Source: UBA3839 sp902776985 (GTDB lineage Bacteria; Bacteroidota; Bacteroidia; Bacteroidales; Bacteroidaceae). Taken from it: DNA of 64,000 nucleotides. The position numbers and the translations under genes are program-made. The notes under the pieces are model-generated. The model saw only the letters and a list, made by a program, of their open reading frames with translations, was not told the origin of the DNA and did no database searches. How positions within the stretch are numbered: position 1 is the first letter of the stretch; each line of letters starts with the position of its first letter. The stretch is taken from positions 20,558 to 84,557 of the forward strand of contig CACYSD010000022.1 of the NCBI GenBank assembly GCA_902776985.1. Direction: 5' to 3'. Shown here piece by piece: positions 28,163-36,967 of this stretch.

Positions 28163-30255
28163 AAAATAAACAATACATGAGTGAAACTACACATACAGAT
28201 AATGTAATTACTCCCCTCCCTAACGAAGTGTCCAGGGAGGGACAAGGAGGTGGGTCTGCAGGGGAGAGGCTTGTTGAATACACCGACGACAACATCCGCC
28301 ACCTGAGCGACATGGATCATGTGCGCACTCGTCCAGGTATGTACATCGGACGTCTGGGCGACGGAAGCCATGCAGAAGACGGTATTTACGTACTGTTGAA
28401 GGAAATTGTCGACAACAGTATCGACGAATTCAAGATGCAGGCAGGCAAGCGTATAGAAATTGAGATTCAGGACGACTTGCGTGTGTCTGTACGCGACTTC
28501 GGTCGTGGCATTCCGCAAGGCAAGATGATTGAAGCGGTTTCCATGCTTAACACCGGAGGTAAATACGACTCCAAGGCATTCAAGAAAAGCGTTGGACTGA
28601 ACGGAGTGGGTACAAAAGCCGTAAACGCTCTGTCAAGCCATTTTGAAGTACGCAGTTATCGTGAAGGCAAAGTTCGTATTGCCAAGTTCGAGAAAGGAGA
28701 GCTGAAAAGCGACAAGACCCACGACCTGCCATGGGAAGATGTGACCGACGTGAACGAAACAGGTACATACATCCATTTTGAACCCGACGACACTCTCTTC
28801 CTCCACTATAAGTTCCAACCTGAGTTCGTGGAGACCATGCTCCGCAATTACACCTATCTGAACACAGGACTTGAGATATACTACAACGGACGCCGTATCA
28901 TCTCCCGCAACGGACTGAAAGACCTGTTGACCGACACCATGGACACTACGGCTCTCTACCCCATCATCCACCTCAAGGGAGAAGATATAGAGATAGCCTT
29001 TACCCACACCAATCAGCAATATGGTGAAGAGTACCACTCGTTCGTCAACGGCCAGCACACCATTCAAGGAGGTACACACCAGTCCGCATTCAAGGAGCAT
29101 ATAGCACGCACCATCAAGGAGTTCTACCAGAAGAACTACGAATACTCCGACATTCGCAGTGGAATCGTTGCTGCAATTGCAATCAATGTGGAGGAGCCTC
29201 AGTTTGAAAGTCAGACAAAAATCAAACTCGGTTCGCTCACCATGGAACCAAACGGCGGTATCAGCGTAAACAAATTTGTCGGTGACTTCATCAAAACCGA
29301 AGTTGACAATTATCTGCACCGCAATCCTGACGTAGCAGAAATCCTTGAACAGAAAATCAAGGACAACGAACGCGACCGCAAAGCCATAGCCGGAGTAACC
29401 AAGCTGGCACGTGAACGCGCAAAGAAAGCCAACCTCCACAACCGCAAGCTGCGTGACTGCCGCATCCACCTCAACGACCCTGCACCCAAGCTGAAGAAGA
29501 ACAGTGATGGTGAACAGGAGACTGATCCACGTTTTGATTCATGCATATTCATCACAGAGGGAGACTCTGCCAGCGGAAGCATCACCAAGAGCCGTGATGT
29601 AAACACTCAGGCAGTATTCTCGCTTCGAGGCAAACCTCTCAACTGCTTCGGTCTTACCAAGAAAGTAGTTTACGAGAACGAGGAATTCAACCTGCTCCAG
29701 GCAGCGTTGAATATAGAAGACGGACTCGACGGACTGCGCTACAACAAGGTTATTGTAGCAACCGATGCCGATGTCGATGGCATGCATATCCGTCTGCTGA
29801 TGATTACTTTCTTCCTGCAGTTCTTCCCTGAACTAGTTCGCAAAGGGCACGTCTACATCCTTCAGACCCCACTCTTCCGTGTACGCAACCGCAAACGTAA
29901 GGTGAGAAAAGGTACTTTGGAAGAATTCCAGAAGACACATCCCGACGACAAGGGTGATTTTATCACTCACTACTGCTATAGCGACGAAGAACGCCTACAA
30001 GCCATTGACTATCTGTCACCCGAACCGGAAATTACCCGATTCAAAGGCCTTGGCGAAATCTCGCCCGATGAGTTCCGCGGATTCATCGGTCCCGACATCC
30101 GCCTCGAGCAGGTCACTCTTCGCAAGACAGACCAAGTCAAGGAACTCTTGGAGTACTACATGGGCAAAAACACCGGAGAACGTCAGAACTTTATCATCAA
30201 CAACCTCCGCATCGAAGAGGATAGACCAGAAGAAGAGGAGGAGGGAGCGGAATGA
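28159..30255 (+). CDS. parE: DNA topoisomerase IV subunit B
   Basis: 698 residues. ATPase (GHKL) motifs: VRTRPGMYIGRLGDG, EIVDNSIDEF, GRGIPQGK and GLNGVGTKAVNALS. TOPRIM motifs: ITEGDSASGSI and ATDADVDGMHIR. It relaxes and decatenates DNA together with ParC, which is not in the window. The length and C-terminus fit ParE better than GyrB. Residues about 17-37 (PLPNEVSREGQGGGSAGERL) are not part of the usual family start; their DNA is a palindromic C/G-rich element inserted in frame. An alternative ATG at 28177 would still include it. The stop overlaps coaD by ATGA. Confidence 0.93.
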   Translation: MKNKQYMSETTHTDNVITPLPNEVSREGQGGGSAGERLVEYTDDNIRHLSDMDHVRTRPGMYIGRLGDGSHAEDGIYVLLKEIVDNSIDEFKMQAGKRIEIEIQDDLRVSVRDFGRGIPQGKMIEAVSMLNTGGKYDSKAFKKSVGLNGVGTKAVNALSSHFEVRSYREGKVRIAKFEKGELKSDKTHDLPWEDVTDVNETGTYIHFEPDDTLFLHYKFQPEFVETMLRNYTYLNTGLEIYYNGRRIISRNGLKDLLTDTMDTTALYPIIHLKGEDIEIAFTHTNQQYGEEYHSFVNGQHTIQGGTHQSAFKEHIARTIKEFYQKNYEYSDIRSGIVAAIAINVEEPQFESQTKIKLGSLTMEPNGGISVNKFVGDFIKTEVDNYLHRNPDVAEILEQKIKDNERDRKAIAGVTKLARERAKKANLHNRKLRDCRIHLNDPAPKLKKNSDGEQETDPRFDSCIFITEGDSASGSITKSRDVNTQAVFSLRGKPLNCFGLTKKVVYENEEFNLLQAALNIEDGLDGLRYNKVIVATDADVDGMHIRLLMITFFLQFFPELVRKGHVYILQTPLFRVRNRKRKVRKGTLEEFQKTHPDDKGDFITHYCYSDEERLQAIDYLSPEPEITRFKGLGEISPDEFRGFIGPDIRLEQVTLRKTDQVKELLEYYMGKNTGERQNFIINNLRIEEDRPEEEEEGAE
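28206..28269 (+). repeat. palindromic element inserted in frame near the parE start
   Basis: TACTCCCCTCCCTAACG...CCAGGGAGGG then AGGAGGTGGGTCTGC: a CCCTCCCT/AGGGAGGG inverted repeat with the flanks typical of the intergenic elements at 51640-51680 and 58629-58763, but translated here into about 21 residues. Confidence 0.6.
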
Positions 30256-30695
30256 GATCTATTCTTCTTTTTCCAGGTTCTTTTGATCCCTTCACCATAG
30301 GGCATAAGGACATCGTTGACCGGGCACTTGCCTCTTTTGCCGATGAAGTGATAATCGCAATCGGTGTGCATCCGCATAAAAAATGCATGTTCACTGCTGA
30401 CGAGCGGATTGCTCAAATCAAACGGATTTTCGCCTCCGAACCCAGAGTCAAAGTATGCAGTTACGACGGACTCACCACTGACCTTGCACAGGAAATGGGA
30501 GTCACAGCACTTCTACGCAGTGTTCGCAGTGTGAAAGACTATGAATACGAATGTGAGCTTGCCGATATCAACCGCCAGCTTACAGGAATAGAGACCATCA
30601 TCCTTATAGCCCAACCTCAATACGCCGCCATCAGCAGCAGTACTGTCCGGGAATTGATACACTACGGCAAAGACGTTAGCACATTCCTACCCTAA
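30252..30695 (+). CDS. coaD: phosphopantetheine adenylyltransferase
   Basis: 147 residues catalysing the penultimate step of coenzyme A synthesis (4'-phosphopantetheine + ATP to dephospho-CoA). The nucleotidyltransferase motif GSFDPFTIGHKDIV (T/HxGH) is near residue 9 and ISSSTVRELIHYG is near the end. It is slightly shorter than the usual ~160 residues but complete. It overlaps parE by 4 nt. Confidence 0.95.
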   Translation: MRSILLFPGSFDPFTIGHKDIVDRALASFADEVIIAIGVHPHKKCMFTADERIAQIKRIFASEPRVKVCSYDGLTTDLAQEMGVTALLRSVRSVKDYEYECELADINRQLTGIETIILIAQPQYAAISSSTVRELIHYGKDVSTFLP

Positions 30696-30711
30696 AGACA
30701 CCTGAAATTCT

Positions 30712-32361
30712 ATGAAAAGATTTTTAATCGCAGTTATTTCTGCCATAATCGCCATCAGTAGCGTTAACGCACAATCGCTCAACAACCTCAAGGTGAATGA
30801 AGCTTTGATGCGCAAACTGCAATTTGCGGAATACTTCATCAGTCACTTCTATGTCGACAGTTTGAATGAAGAGAAAGTTGTTGATGACGCTATCACGGGC
30901 ATGCTCAAGCAGCTTGACCCACATTCCACATATATTAAAGCAAAGGATGTGGAACGATCCACAGAGAACCTCAACGGCTCGTTTGAGGGAATTGGTGTTC
31001 AGTATAACATGATTGAGGACACACTTGTGGTCATTCAGCCCGTGAGCGGTGGACCATCCGAAAAGAAAGGCATCATAGCCGGCGACCGCATTGTCATGGT
31101 AAACGATACAGCCATTGCCGGAGTAAAAATGTCAAAAGACGAAATCATGCGCAGACTGCGCGGGCCTAAAGGCACAAAGGTGAAGTTGGGCGTAATCCGC
31201 CAAGGAGTTCACGGCATCAATGACTTCATTATTATCCGTGACAAGATTCCCGTGCTCACTCTCGACGCACACTACATGATTGACTCCACTATAGGATATA
31301 TACGCATAGGTTCATTTGGTCAGAACACCCACAAGGAATTCATGGATGCCATAAATGACCTGACAGTCCAGGGCATGCAGCGTCTCATCATCGACCTTCA
31401 GGGCAATGGCGGAGGATATCTCTCTGCAGCTGTGGAAATCGCAGATGAGTTCCTTCCTTTAGGCAGTCTTATAGTCTATACACGCGGACTTAATTCTCCA
31501 CGAAGAGAATACTTCGCTACAGGTAAGGGCAATCTGCAGAACCTTCCTGTCACCATTCTTGTCGACAGCTATACCGCCAGCGCCTCGGAGATTCTTTCCG
31601 GAGCAATTCAAGACAACGACCGCGGACAGATTATAGGACGTCGCACCTTCGGAAAAGGATTAGTCCAGCGTCCTTACGAATTGCCCGACAAATCCGTTAT
31701 CCGTCTGACCACAGCTCATTATTACAGCCCGTCAGGACGTTGCTTCCAGAAACCATATACTCTGGGCAATCGCAAAGACTATGACGATGACATCAACACC
31801 CGTCTGAAGTCTGGAGAGTTGACCTCCGACCTCAATATCATTATCAATAGTAATAATACCAACACCCCTATCACCGACTCTGTCCTTGTAAGACTGCAAA
31901 AGAGCCTCTTCCCCGACAGCCTCATGTATAGCACACGCCTCGGACGCAAGGTTTATGGCGGAGGTGGAGTGATGCCCGATATCTATGTTGTGCTCGACAC
32001 ACTGCAATACACACAGCTACATCGTCAGCTTTCTGCAAAGAGCTGCATGCTCAACGCCACACTGAAATACATGGACAAGAACCGCAAAAAACTGAAGAAG
32101 CAGTATAAGACCTTCGACGAATTCAACGGTGGGTTCCAGACTCCAGAGGCAGTGTTCGACATTCTCTTAAGCGAAGCCAAGGCTGCAAAGATCACATACA
32201 CCGACTCTATCCTTGAAGTGTCAAGACCCAATCTCAGTCTGCAGCTCAAAGCACAGATTGCCCGTGACCTCTGGGACATGAACGAATACTATCACATCAT
32301 CAACAACAATAACCACATCTACCAACGAGGTGTAGAAGCTACACGTAAAGAAAGCGATTAA
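30712..32361 (+). CDS. S41-family C-terminal processing peptidase (CtpA-like)
   Basis: 549 residues, exported (signal peptide to about 20, AISSVNAQ). A PDZ domain (about 85-170; GSFEGIGVQYN, GDRIVMVND, LRGPKGTKV) precedes the S41 protease core. The catalytic Ser is in YTASASEILSGA (about 290) and the Lys is in GRRTFGKG. It cleaves periplasmic protein C-termini. The C-terminal ~150 residues are the Bacteroidetes extension. It lies 16 nt after coaD. Confidence 0.93.
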   Translation: MKRFLIAVISAIIAISSVNAQSLNNLKVNEALMRKLQFAEYFISHFYVDSLNEEKVVDDAITGMLKQLDPHSTYIKAKDVERSTENLNGSFEGIGVQYNMIEDTLVVIQPVSGGPSEKKGIIAGDRIVMVNDTAIAGVKMSKDEIMRRLRGPKGTKVKLGVIRQGVHGINDFIIIRDKIPVLTLDAHYMIDSTIGYIRIGSFGQNTHKEFMDAINDLTVQGMQRLIIDLQGNGGGYLSAAVEIADEFLPLGSLIVYTRGLNSPRREYFATGKGNLQNLPVTILVDSYTASASEILSGAIQDNDRGQIIGRRTFGKGLVQRPYELPDKSVIRLTTAHYYSPSGRCFQKPYTLGNRKDYDDDINTRLKSGELTSDLNIIINSNNTNTPITDSVLVRLQKSLFPDSLMYSTRLGRKVYGGGGVMPDIYVVLDTLQYTQLHRQLSAKSCMLNATLKYMDKNRKKLKKQYKTFDEFNGGFQTPEAVFDILLSEAKAAKITYTDSILEVSRPNLSLQLKAQIARDLWDMNEYYHIINNNNHIYQRGVEATRKESD

Positions 32362-32436
32362 AACATGCACGTGCGGTGCAATTCTTGGACAAGCCAAGCG
32401 TGCTCTTTTGAGTGCTTTCTATAGCGGTATCGCACG

Positions 32437-32904
32437 ATGATAACTTATTTAACGAATAATATTCCCTTGATTACCTATCAGACTGAAAATATACGCATGC
32501 CGAAGATTCGTCGGCGTGAAATATCCAAATGGGTGAAGCAAGTAGCTGCACTCCATGGCAAGACAGTTGGCGATATAGCCTATATCTTCTGTGATGACGA
32601 GACCATCCTGGATGTCAACCGCCAATATCTCCAGCACGACTACTATACGGATATAATCACCTTTGACTATACCGAAGGCGATTGCATCAGCGGCGACCTC
32701 TTCATCTCGCTCGACACGGTCCGCACCAATGCCGAGCAATTTGCCACGTCCAGTTCCCAGTTTGCATCTCCCTACGAGCAGGAACTCCATCGCGTCATCA
32801 TTCACGGCATTCTCCACCTCTGCGGCATCAACGACAAAGGACCAGGCGAGCGTGAAATAATGGAGCAGAATGAGAACGAAGCCCTCGCTTTACTGACAAT
32901 CTGA
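32437..32904 (+). CDS. ybeY: endoribonuclease YbeY / rRNA maturation factor
   Basis: 155 residues. The zinc motif region HGILHLCGINDKG has the two HxxxH histidines, with Asp-Lys in place of the third His found in proteobacteria, as I recall for Bacteroidetes YbeY. DYYTDIITFDY and ISGDLFISLDTV are also typical. It is involved in 16S rRNA maturation and ribosome quality control. It follows the protease gene after 75 nt. Confidence 0.92.
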   Translation: MITYLTNNIPLITYQTENIRMPKIRRREISKWVKQVAALHGKTVGDIAYIFCDDETILDVNRQYLQHDYYTDIITFDYTEGDCISGDLFISLDTVRTNAEQFATSSSQFASPYEQELHRVIIHGILHLCGINDKGPGEREIMEQNENEALALLTI

Positions 32905-32936
32905 CATACAGACATAAAATACATGTCATGGATACA

Positions 32937-32970
32937 TACGTGCCACATAAACATATATATGTGGCACGTA
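32937..32970. terminator. perfect 13-bp hairpin between ybeY and groES
   Basis: TACGTGCCACATA (32937-32949) and TATGTGGCACGTA (32958-32970) pair perfectly around an 8-nt AT loop. Only ATTTGTT follows, so it is a weak terminator, or else an operator for groESL. It does not match CIRCE. Confidence 0.5.
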
Positions 32971-33025
32971 ATTTGTTAAAAAAATGTTCGGAAACAAATT
33001 TCAAACAAATAAAAACATTATCAAT

Positions 33026-33298
33026 ATGAACATCAAACCACTTGCAGACAGAGTTCTGATTCTTCCAGCAAAAGCTGAAGAGAAAACAGTCGGTGGAATT
33101 ATTATCCCCGACACAGCAAAAGAGAAACCATTGAAGGGTGAAGTAGTTGCAGTCGGCAACGGAACTAAGGATGAAGAAATGATTCTTAAGGTTGGCGACC
33201 AGGTACTTTATGGCAAATACTCAGGCACCGAACTTGAATTCGACGGTGAGAAATATCTCATCATGCGTCAGAGCGACGTTGTCGCAGTATTAGGATAA
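33026..33298 (+). CDS. groES: co-chaperonin GroES
   Basis: 90 residues; MNIKPLADRVLILP, EEKTVGGIIIPDTAKEKP and YGKYSGTE are the standard GroES landmarks, including the mobile loop. It caps GroEL. The ATG at 33026 is the family start; an in-frame ATG at 32984 adds 14 residues with no counterpart. groEL follows 63 nt downstream. Confidence 0.97.
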   Translation: MNIKPLADRVLILPAKAEEKTVGGIIIPDTAKEKPLKGEVVAVGNGTKDEEMILKVGDQVLYGKYSGTELEFDGEKYLIMRQSDVVAVLG

Positions 33299-33361
33299 AG
33301 CACCGCGACTATTAATTTTTTATTATTAATTTATAATTTAAAATAATTTAAAATTTTCATC

Positions 33362-34990
33362 ATGGCTAAAGAACTTAAATTCAATATCGAAGCCCGCGAA
33401 CAACTCAAGCAGGGCGTAGACCAATTGGCAAATGCCGTTAAAGTAACACTCGGTCCTAAAGGCCGCAATGTAATCCTCGAAAAGAAATTCGGTGCACCAC
33501 ACATCACTAAGGACGGTGTTACAGTAGCAAAGGAAATCGAACTCGACGACGCATTCCAGAACACAGGTGCTCAGCTCGTAAAGAGCGTTGCATCAAAGAC
33601 TGGTGACGATGCCGGCGACGGAACAACCACAGCTACAGTGCTTGCACAGAGCATCTGCTCTACAGGACTGAAGAACGTGGCAGCAGGCGCCAACCCAATG
33701 GACCTGAAGCGCGGTATCGACAAAGCTGTTGCAAAAGTTGTAGAACACATCAAGCAGCAGAGCGAGACAGTAGGCGACAACTACGACAAGATTGAACAGG
33801 TTGCTACAGTCAGTGCAAACAACGACCAGGAAATCGGTAAACTCATTGCCGACGCAATGCGCAAGGTAAGCAAGGACGGTGTCATCACTATAGAAGAAGC
33901 TAAGGGACGTGAAACTACTATCGGAGTAGTTGAAGGTATGCAGTTCGACCGCGGTTACCTGTCACCTTACTTCGTAACAGATACAGAGAAGATGGAATGT
34001 GTGATGGAATCACCACTCATCCTCATCTACGACAAGAAAATCTCCAACCTCAAGGAATTCCTTCCTATCCTCGAACCGGCAGTACAGACAGGTCGTCCAC
34101 TTCTCGTCATCGCAGAAGACATCGACTCTGAAGCACTCACCACTTTGGTAGTAAACCGTCTGCGTACTCAGTTGAAGATTTGTGCAGTCAAGGCTCCTGG
34201 ATTCGGCGACCGTCGCAAGGCAATGCTCGAAGACATCGCAGTCCTTACCGGCGGTGTAGTAATCAGCGAAGAGAAAGGTCTCAAGCTTGAGCAGGCAACA
34301 GTTGAAATGCTCGGAAGCGCAGAGAAGGTAACAATCTCAAAGGACAACACCACTATCGTTGGCGGCAAGGGAGAGAAGGAACTCATCACTGACCGTGTAA
34401 ACCAGATCAAGAACGAAATCGCAAACACCACTTCTTCTTACGACAAGGAGAAACTTCAGGAGCGTCTCGCAAAACTCTCTGGCGGTGTAGCAGTACTCTA
34501 TGTTGGTGCAGCCAGCGAAGTTGAGATGAAGGAGAAGAAAGACCGTGTTGACGACGCACTTTGCGCAACACGTGCCGCAATCGAAGAAGGTATCGTTCCT
34601 GGTGGTGGTGTAGCATACATCCGCGCCGTTGACAGCCTTGAAGGACTTGAAGGCGAGAATGCCGACGAGACTACTGGTATCAAGATTATCGAACGTGCAA
34701 TCGAGGAGCCACTTCGTCAGATTGTAGAAAATGCAGGTCTCGAAGGCTCTGTAGTAGTACAGAAGGTTCGTGAAGGCAAAGGCGACTTCGGTTACAACGC
34801 ACGCAAGGATCAGTACGAAAACCTTCGTGAGAGCGGAATCATCGACCCTGCTAAGGTAACCCGCGTAGCACTTGAGAACGCTGCATCAATCGCAGGAATG
34901 TTCCTCACTACTGAATGTGTTATCTGCGACAAGAAAGAAGACAAGCCGGAAATGCCAATGGGCAACCCAGGCATGGGAGGCATGATGTAA
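33362..34990 (+). CDS. groEL: chaperonin GroEL
   Basis: 542 residues, full length. ATP-binding DGTTTATVLAQ, the apical domain, GGGVAYIRA, and the Gly-Met tail NPGMGGMM are visible. It folds cytosolic proteins with GroES. It forms a two-gene operon ended by the hairpin at 35033-35074. Confidence 0.98.
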   Translation: MAKELKFNIEAREQLKQGVDQLANAVKVTLGPKGRNVILEKKFGAPHITKDGVTVAKEIELDDAFQNTGAQLVKSVASKTGDDAGDGTTTATVLAQSICSTGLKNVAAGANPMDLKRGIDKAVAKVVEHIKQQSETVGDNYDKIEQVATVSANNDQEIGKLIADAMRKVSKDGVITIEEAKGRETTIGVVEGMQFDRGYLSPYFVTDTEKMECVMESPLILIYDKKISNLKEFLPILEPAVQTGRPLLVIAEDIDSEALTTLVVNRLRTQLKICAVKAPGFGDRRKAMLEDIAVLTGGVVISEEKGLKLEQATVEMLGSAEKVTISKDNTTIVGGKGEKELITDRVNQIKNEIANTTSSYDKEKLQERLAKLSGGVAVLYVGAASEVEMKEKKDRVDDALCATRAAIEEGIVPGGGVAYIRAVDSLEGLEGENADETTGIKIIERAIEEPLRQIVENAGLEGSVVVQKVREGKGDFGYNARKDQYENLRESGIIDPAKVTRVALENAASIAGMFLTTECVICDKKEDKPEMPMGNPGMGGMM

Positions 34991-35032
34991 GATTTTGAGT
35001 TCTAAGCTCACTATCTAAACATTGTAAATAAG

Positions 35033-35074
35033 AAACCCCTCCTGTTTCAGCAGTGCGCTGAGCAGGAGGGGTTT
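35033..35074 (+). terminator. intrinsic terminator of groES-groEL
   Basis: AAACCCCTCCTG (35033-35044) pairs with CAGGAGGGGTTT (35063-35074); the loop can extend the stem (TTCAG/CTGAG). The sequence matches the other CCTCCTG-CTCAG terminators in the window. Confidence 0.9.
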
Positions 35075-35092
35075 TCTTGTTTACACCTTGCG

Positions 35093-35167
35093 TCATTCTT
35101 CATATTCCTCTTCATCATGGACTTCTTCATTTTCCATGACTGCGATTACATCTAACAATTCGTCCAT
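35093..35167 (-). CDS. possible 24-residue acidic micropeptide
   Basis: A short frame MDELLDVIAVMENEEVHDEE followed by EYEE and TGA, with more than 10 Glu/Asp. It lies 91 nt downstream of the threonine aldolase gene on the same strand. There is no known family and no clear ribosome site. It may be chance. Confidence 0.2.
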   Translation of the reverse strand: MDELLDVIAVMENEEVHDEEEYEE

Positions 35168-35257
35168 AATAGTATTGTTTTAGTTGGAATATCAATTATT
35201 TCTGCAATTACCACAGTTATACACAAACGGTTCTTCTGCCATTCCGCATCCGCTTAC

Positions 35258-36331
35258 CTATTTATTATATGCGAGAATATCCAGGGCGTCAATCTCCTGC
35301 TCCGTCGTTGCCCAACTTGTTACGAATCGGCAGGCAGTATGATTGGCATCGACCGGGCACCAGACTTCAAACCCAATATGATTACGCAAATGTTCAAGAT
35401 CGGTATTCGGGATGATGTAGAACTGCTGATTCGTCGGAGAATCGATGAATGGCTTATACCCAAGTTTTTCAACGAACAAGTGTCGCAGACGCATAGCCAA
35501 CGAAACAGAATGTTGACCAATGGTAAAATATACAGGAATATCACCTATGGGCTGGAACAAAGCCTCGAACTGCACGCCTACTACGCGGCTCTTGGCAAGC
35601 AGAGAACCGTGGCGCTTAATACGACTGAGCATGTGAATGGGCGCATTGCCGTGGGGAAAAACTACAGCCTCGCCGCAGAGCGCACCGCATTTCGTTCCAC
35701 CAATGTAGAAGATATCAGCCAGCTGTGCCAGTAGCGGCAGCGTAACATCCTTGCTCGCTGCCAAACCATAGGTCAGTCGTGCACCGTCAACGTATAGCAG
35801 CAGACCATATTCGTGACAAATCTCATGCAATGCTCTAAGTTCATCTGCCGTGTAGAGTGTGCCCAGTTCTGTGGGGAATGTGATATACACCATTCCCGGG
35901 CGAACCATATGTTCAGCTGTCTCGTCTGCGAAATAGGCAGCAAGCCAAGCCCTCAATTCTCCGACATCAATCTTCCCTTCATGCGAAGGCAGTGCAATGA
36001 CCTTATGCCCCGTAAACTCTACAGCACCAGCTTCGTGCACGTTGATATGCGCTGTATCTGCACAAAGCACACCCTCGTAGGGCTGCAGCACACAGTCTAT
36101 AATGGTGGCGTTGGTCTGAGTGCCGCCTGCGAGGAACCATATCTGCGCCTCTGGAGCATCACACGCCTCACGAATCAGCTGCCTGGCATGTTCGCTGAAG
36201 CAATCATCGCCATAGCTCTGTGTCCGCTCTTTGTTAGTATCTATAAGTCTGCGCAACACCACTTCGTGCGCACCATTGTTGTAATCGCTCTCAAGATGGC
36301 AGAGCGAATCTACTCTTTCCTGTTTTGTCAT
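35258..36331 (-). CDS. ltaE: low-specificity L-threonine aldolase
   Basis: 357-residue PLP enzyme (fold type I) cleaving L-threonine or allo-threonine to glycine and acetaldehyde. Visible landmarks are LAGGTQTNATII, HINVHEAGAVE, the PLP-contact region YVDGARL, and the Schiff-base lysine in IGGTKCGALCGEA (about residue 229). It is single-standing on the minus strand, upstream of nothing obviously related. Confidence 0.93.
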   Translation of the reverse strand: MTKQERVDSLCHLESDYNNGAHEVVLRRLIDTNKERTQSYGDDCFSEHARQLIREACDAPEAQIWFLAGGTQTNATIIDCVLQPYEGVLCADTAHINVHEAGAVEFTGHKVIALPSHEGKIDVGELRAWLAAYFADETAEHMVRPGMVYITFPTELGTLYTADELRALHEICHEYGLLLYVDGARLTYGLAASKDVTLPLLAQLADIFYIGGTKCGALCGEAVVFPHGNAPIHMLSRIKRHGSLLAKSRVVGVQFEALFQPIGDIPVYFTIGQHSVSLAMRLRHLFVEKLGYKPFIDSPTNQQFYIIPNTDLEHLRNHIGFEVWCPVDANHTACRFVTSWATTEQEIDALDILAYNK

Positions 36332-36394
36332 ATTTGTTCTATTTTGTATAATTATAATGTCTGATTCTTACCTATATTCTGCATCCATCAGCCT

Positions 36395-36967
36395 TCAATC
36401 TTCTGCAGCCATTGGCATTTGCATATCCTCTTCATCCAGCAGTGGATAAGACCACTTTCCTCTTACCTTAACCATCTTGCATCTTCTGTCTTGCAACCAG
36501 ATGTGATTCAGTGTATAGGCAATCGATTCTAACGTTTTTTCCCTGTTTTTTGGTTTAAGTTCACATTCCCATACAGTGATGCAATGCCACCCCATTGCTG
36601 CCAGCTTCTTTTGTTCCTCCTTGTCCCGTTCCATGTTTCTGCGAATCTTCGCCACCCAAAATTCCCTGTTCGACTTCGGGATTTTGCAACATTCAGAATC
36701 AGTAAGCAGATACAAGTCCTCCTCGCCCTTCGGAGAAGGGTTTGGCATGAGGCTTCCATGTCCGTGCCAGAAGCAGCCGTTCACAAAGATGCACGTCCTA
36801 TACTTCCTCAGCACCAAGTCCGGATGCCCAGGCAGCCTCTTATGGTTCAGTCTATATCTGAATCCCCTCTTCCACAACCCACGTCGCACAATCATTTCCG
36901 GCTTCGTGTCCTTCGACCGAATCGCCGCCATGTTCTTGTGTCGCTGTTCTGCAGAGAGTTTATCCAT
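36395..36967 (-). CDS. vsr: very short patch repair endonuclease (Vsr) with in-frame insert
   Basis: 190 residues against a usual ~140. Core motifs: MDKLSAEQRHKNMAAIRSKDTKPE, PGHPDLVL (catalytic Asp50), FVNGCFWHGH (His68/His70), SNREFWVAKI and TVWECEL. Vsr nicks 5' of T in T:G mismatches produced by deamination at 5-methylcytosine. No cytosine methylase gene is nearby, so it is an orphan here. Residues about 71-92 split the metal/active-site loop from its following Cys and are encoded by a palindromic C/G-rich element. Activity with this insert is uncertain. It overlaps the Nudix gene by 8 nt. Confidence 0.85.
   Translation of the reverse strand: MDKLSAEQRHKNMAAIRSKDTKPEMIVRRGLWKRGFRYRLNHKRLPGHPDLVLRKYRTCIFVNGCFWHGHGSLMPNPSPKGEEDLYLLTDSECCKIPKSNREFWVAKIRRNMERDKEEQKKLAAMGWHCITVWECELKPKNREKTLESIAYTLNHIWLQDRRCKMVKVRGKWSYPLLDEEDMQMPMAAED
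36711..36754 (-). repeat. palindromic element inserted in frame in vsr
   Basis: On the coding strand the sequence reads CCTCATGCCAAACCC, then TTCTCCGAAGGGCGAGGAGG: the same arrangement as the C/G-rich intergenic repeats (CCCTTC/GAAGGG core). It adds about 22 residues after HGH. Confidence 0.6.

Noticed and set aside
32937..32970. CIRCE/HrcA operator before groES
   Set aside because: The inverted repeat does not match TTAGCACTC-N9-GAGTGCTAA.
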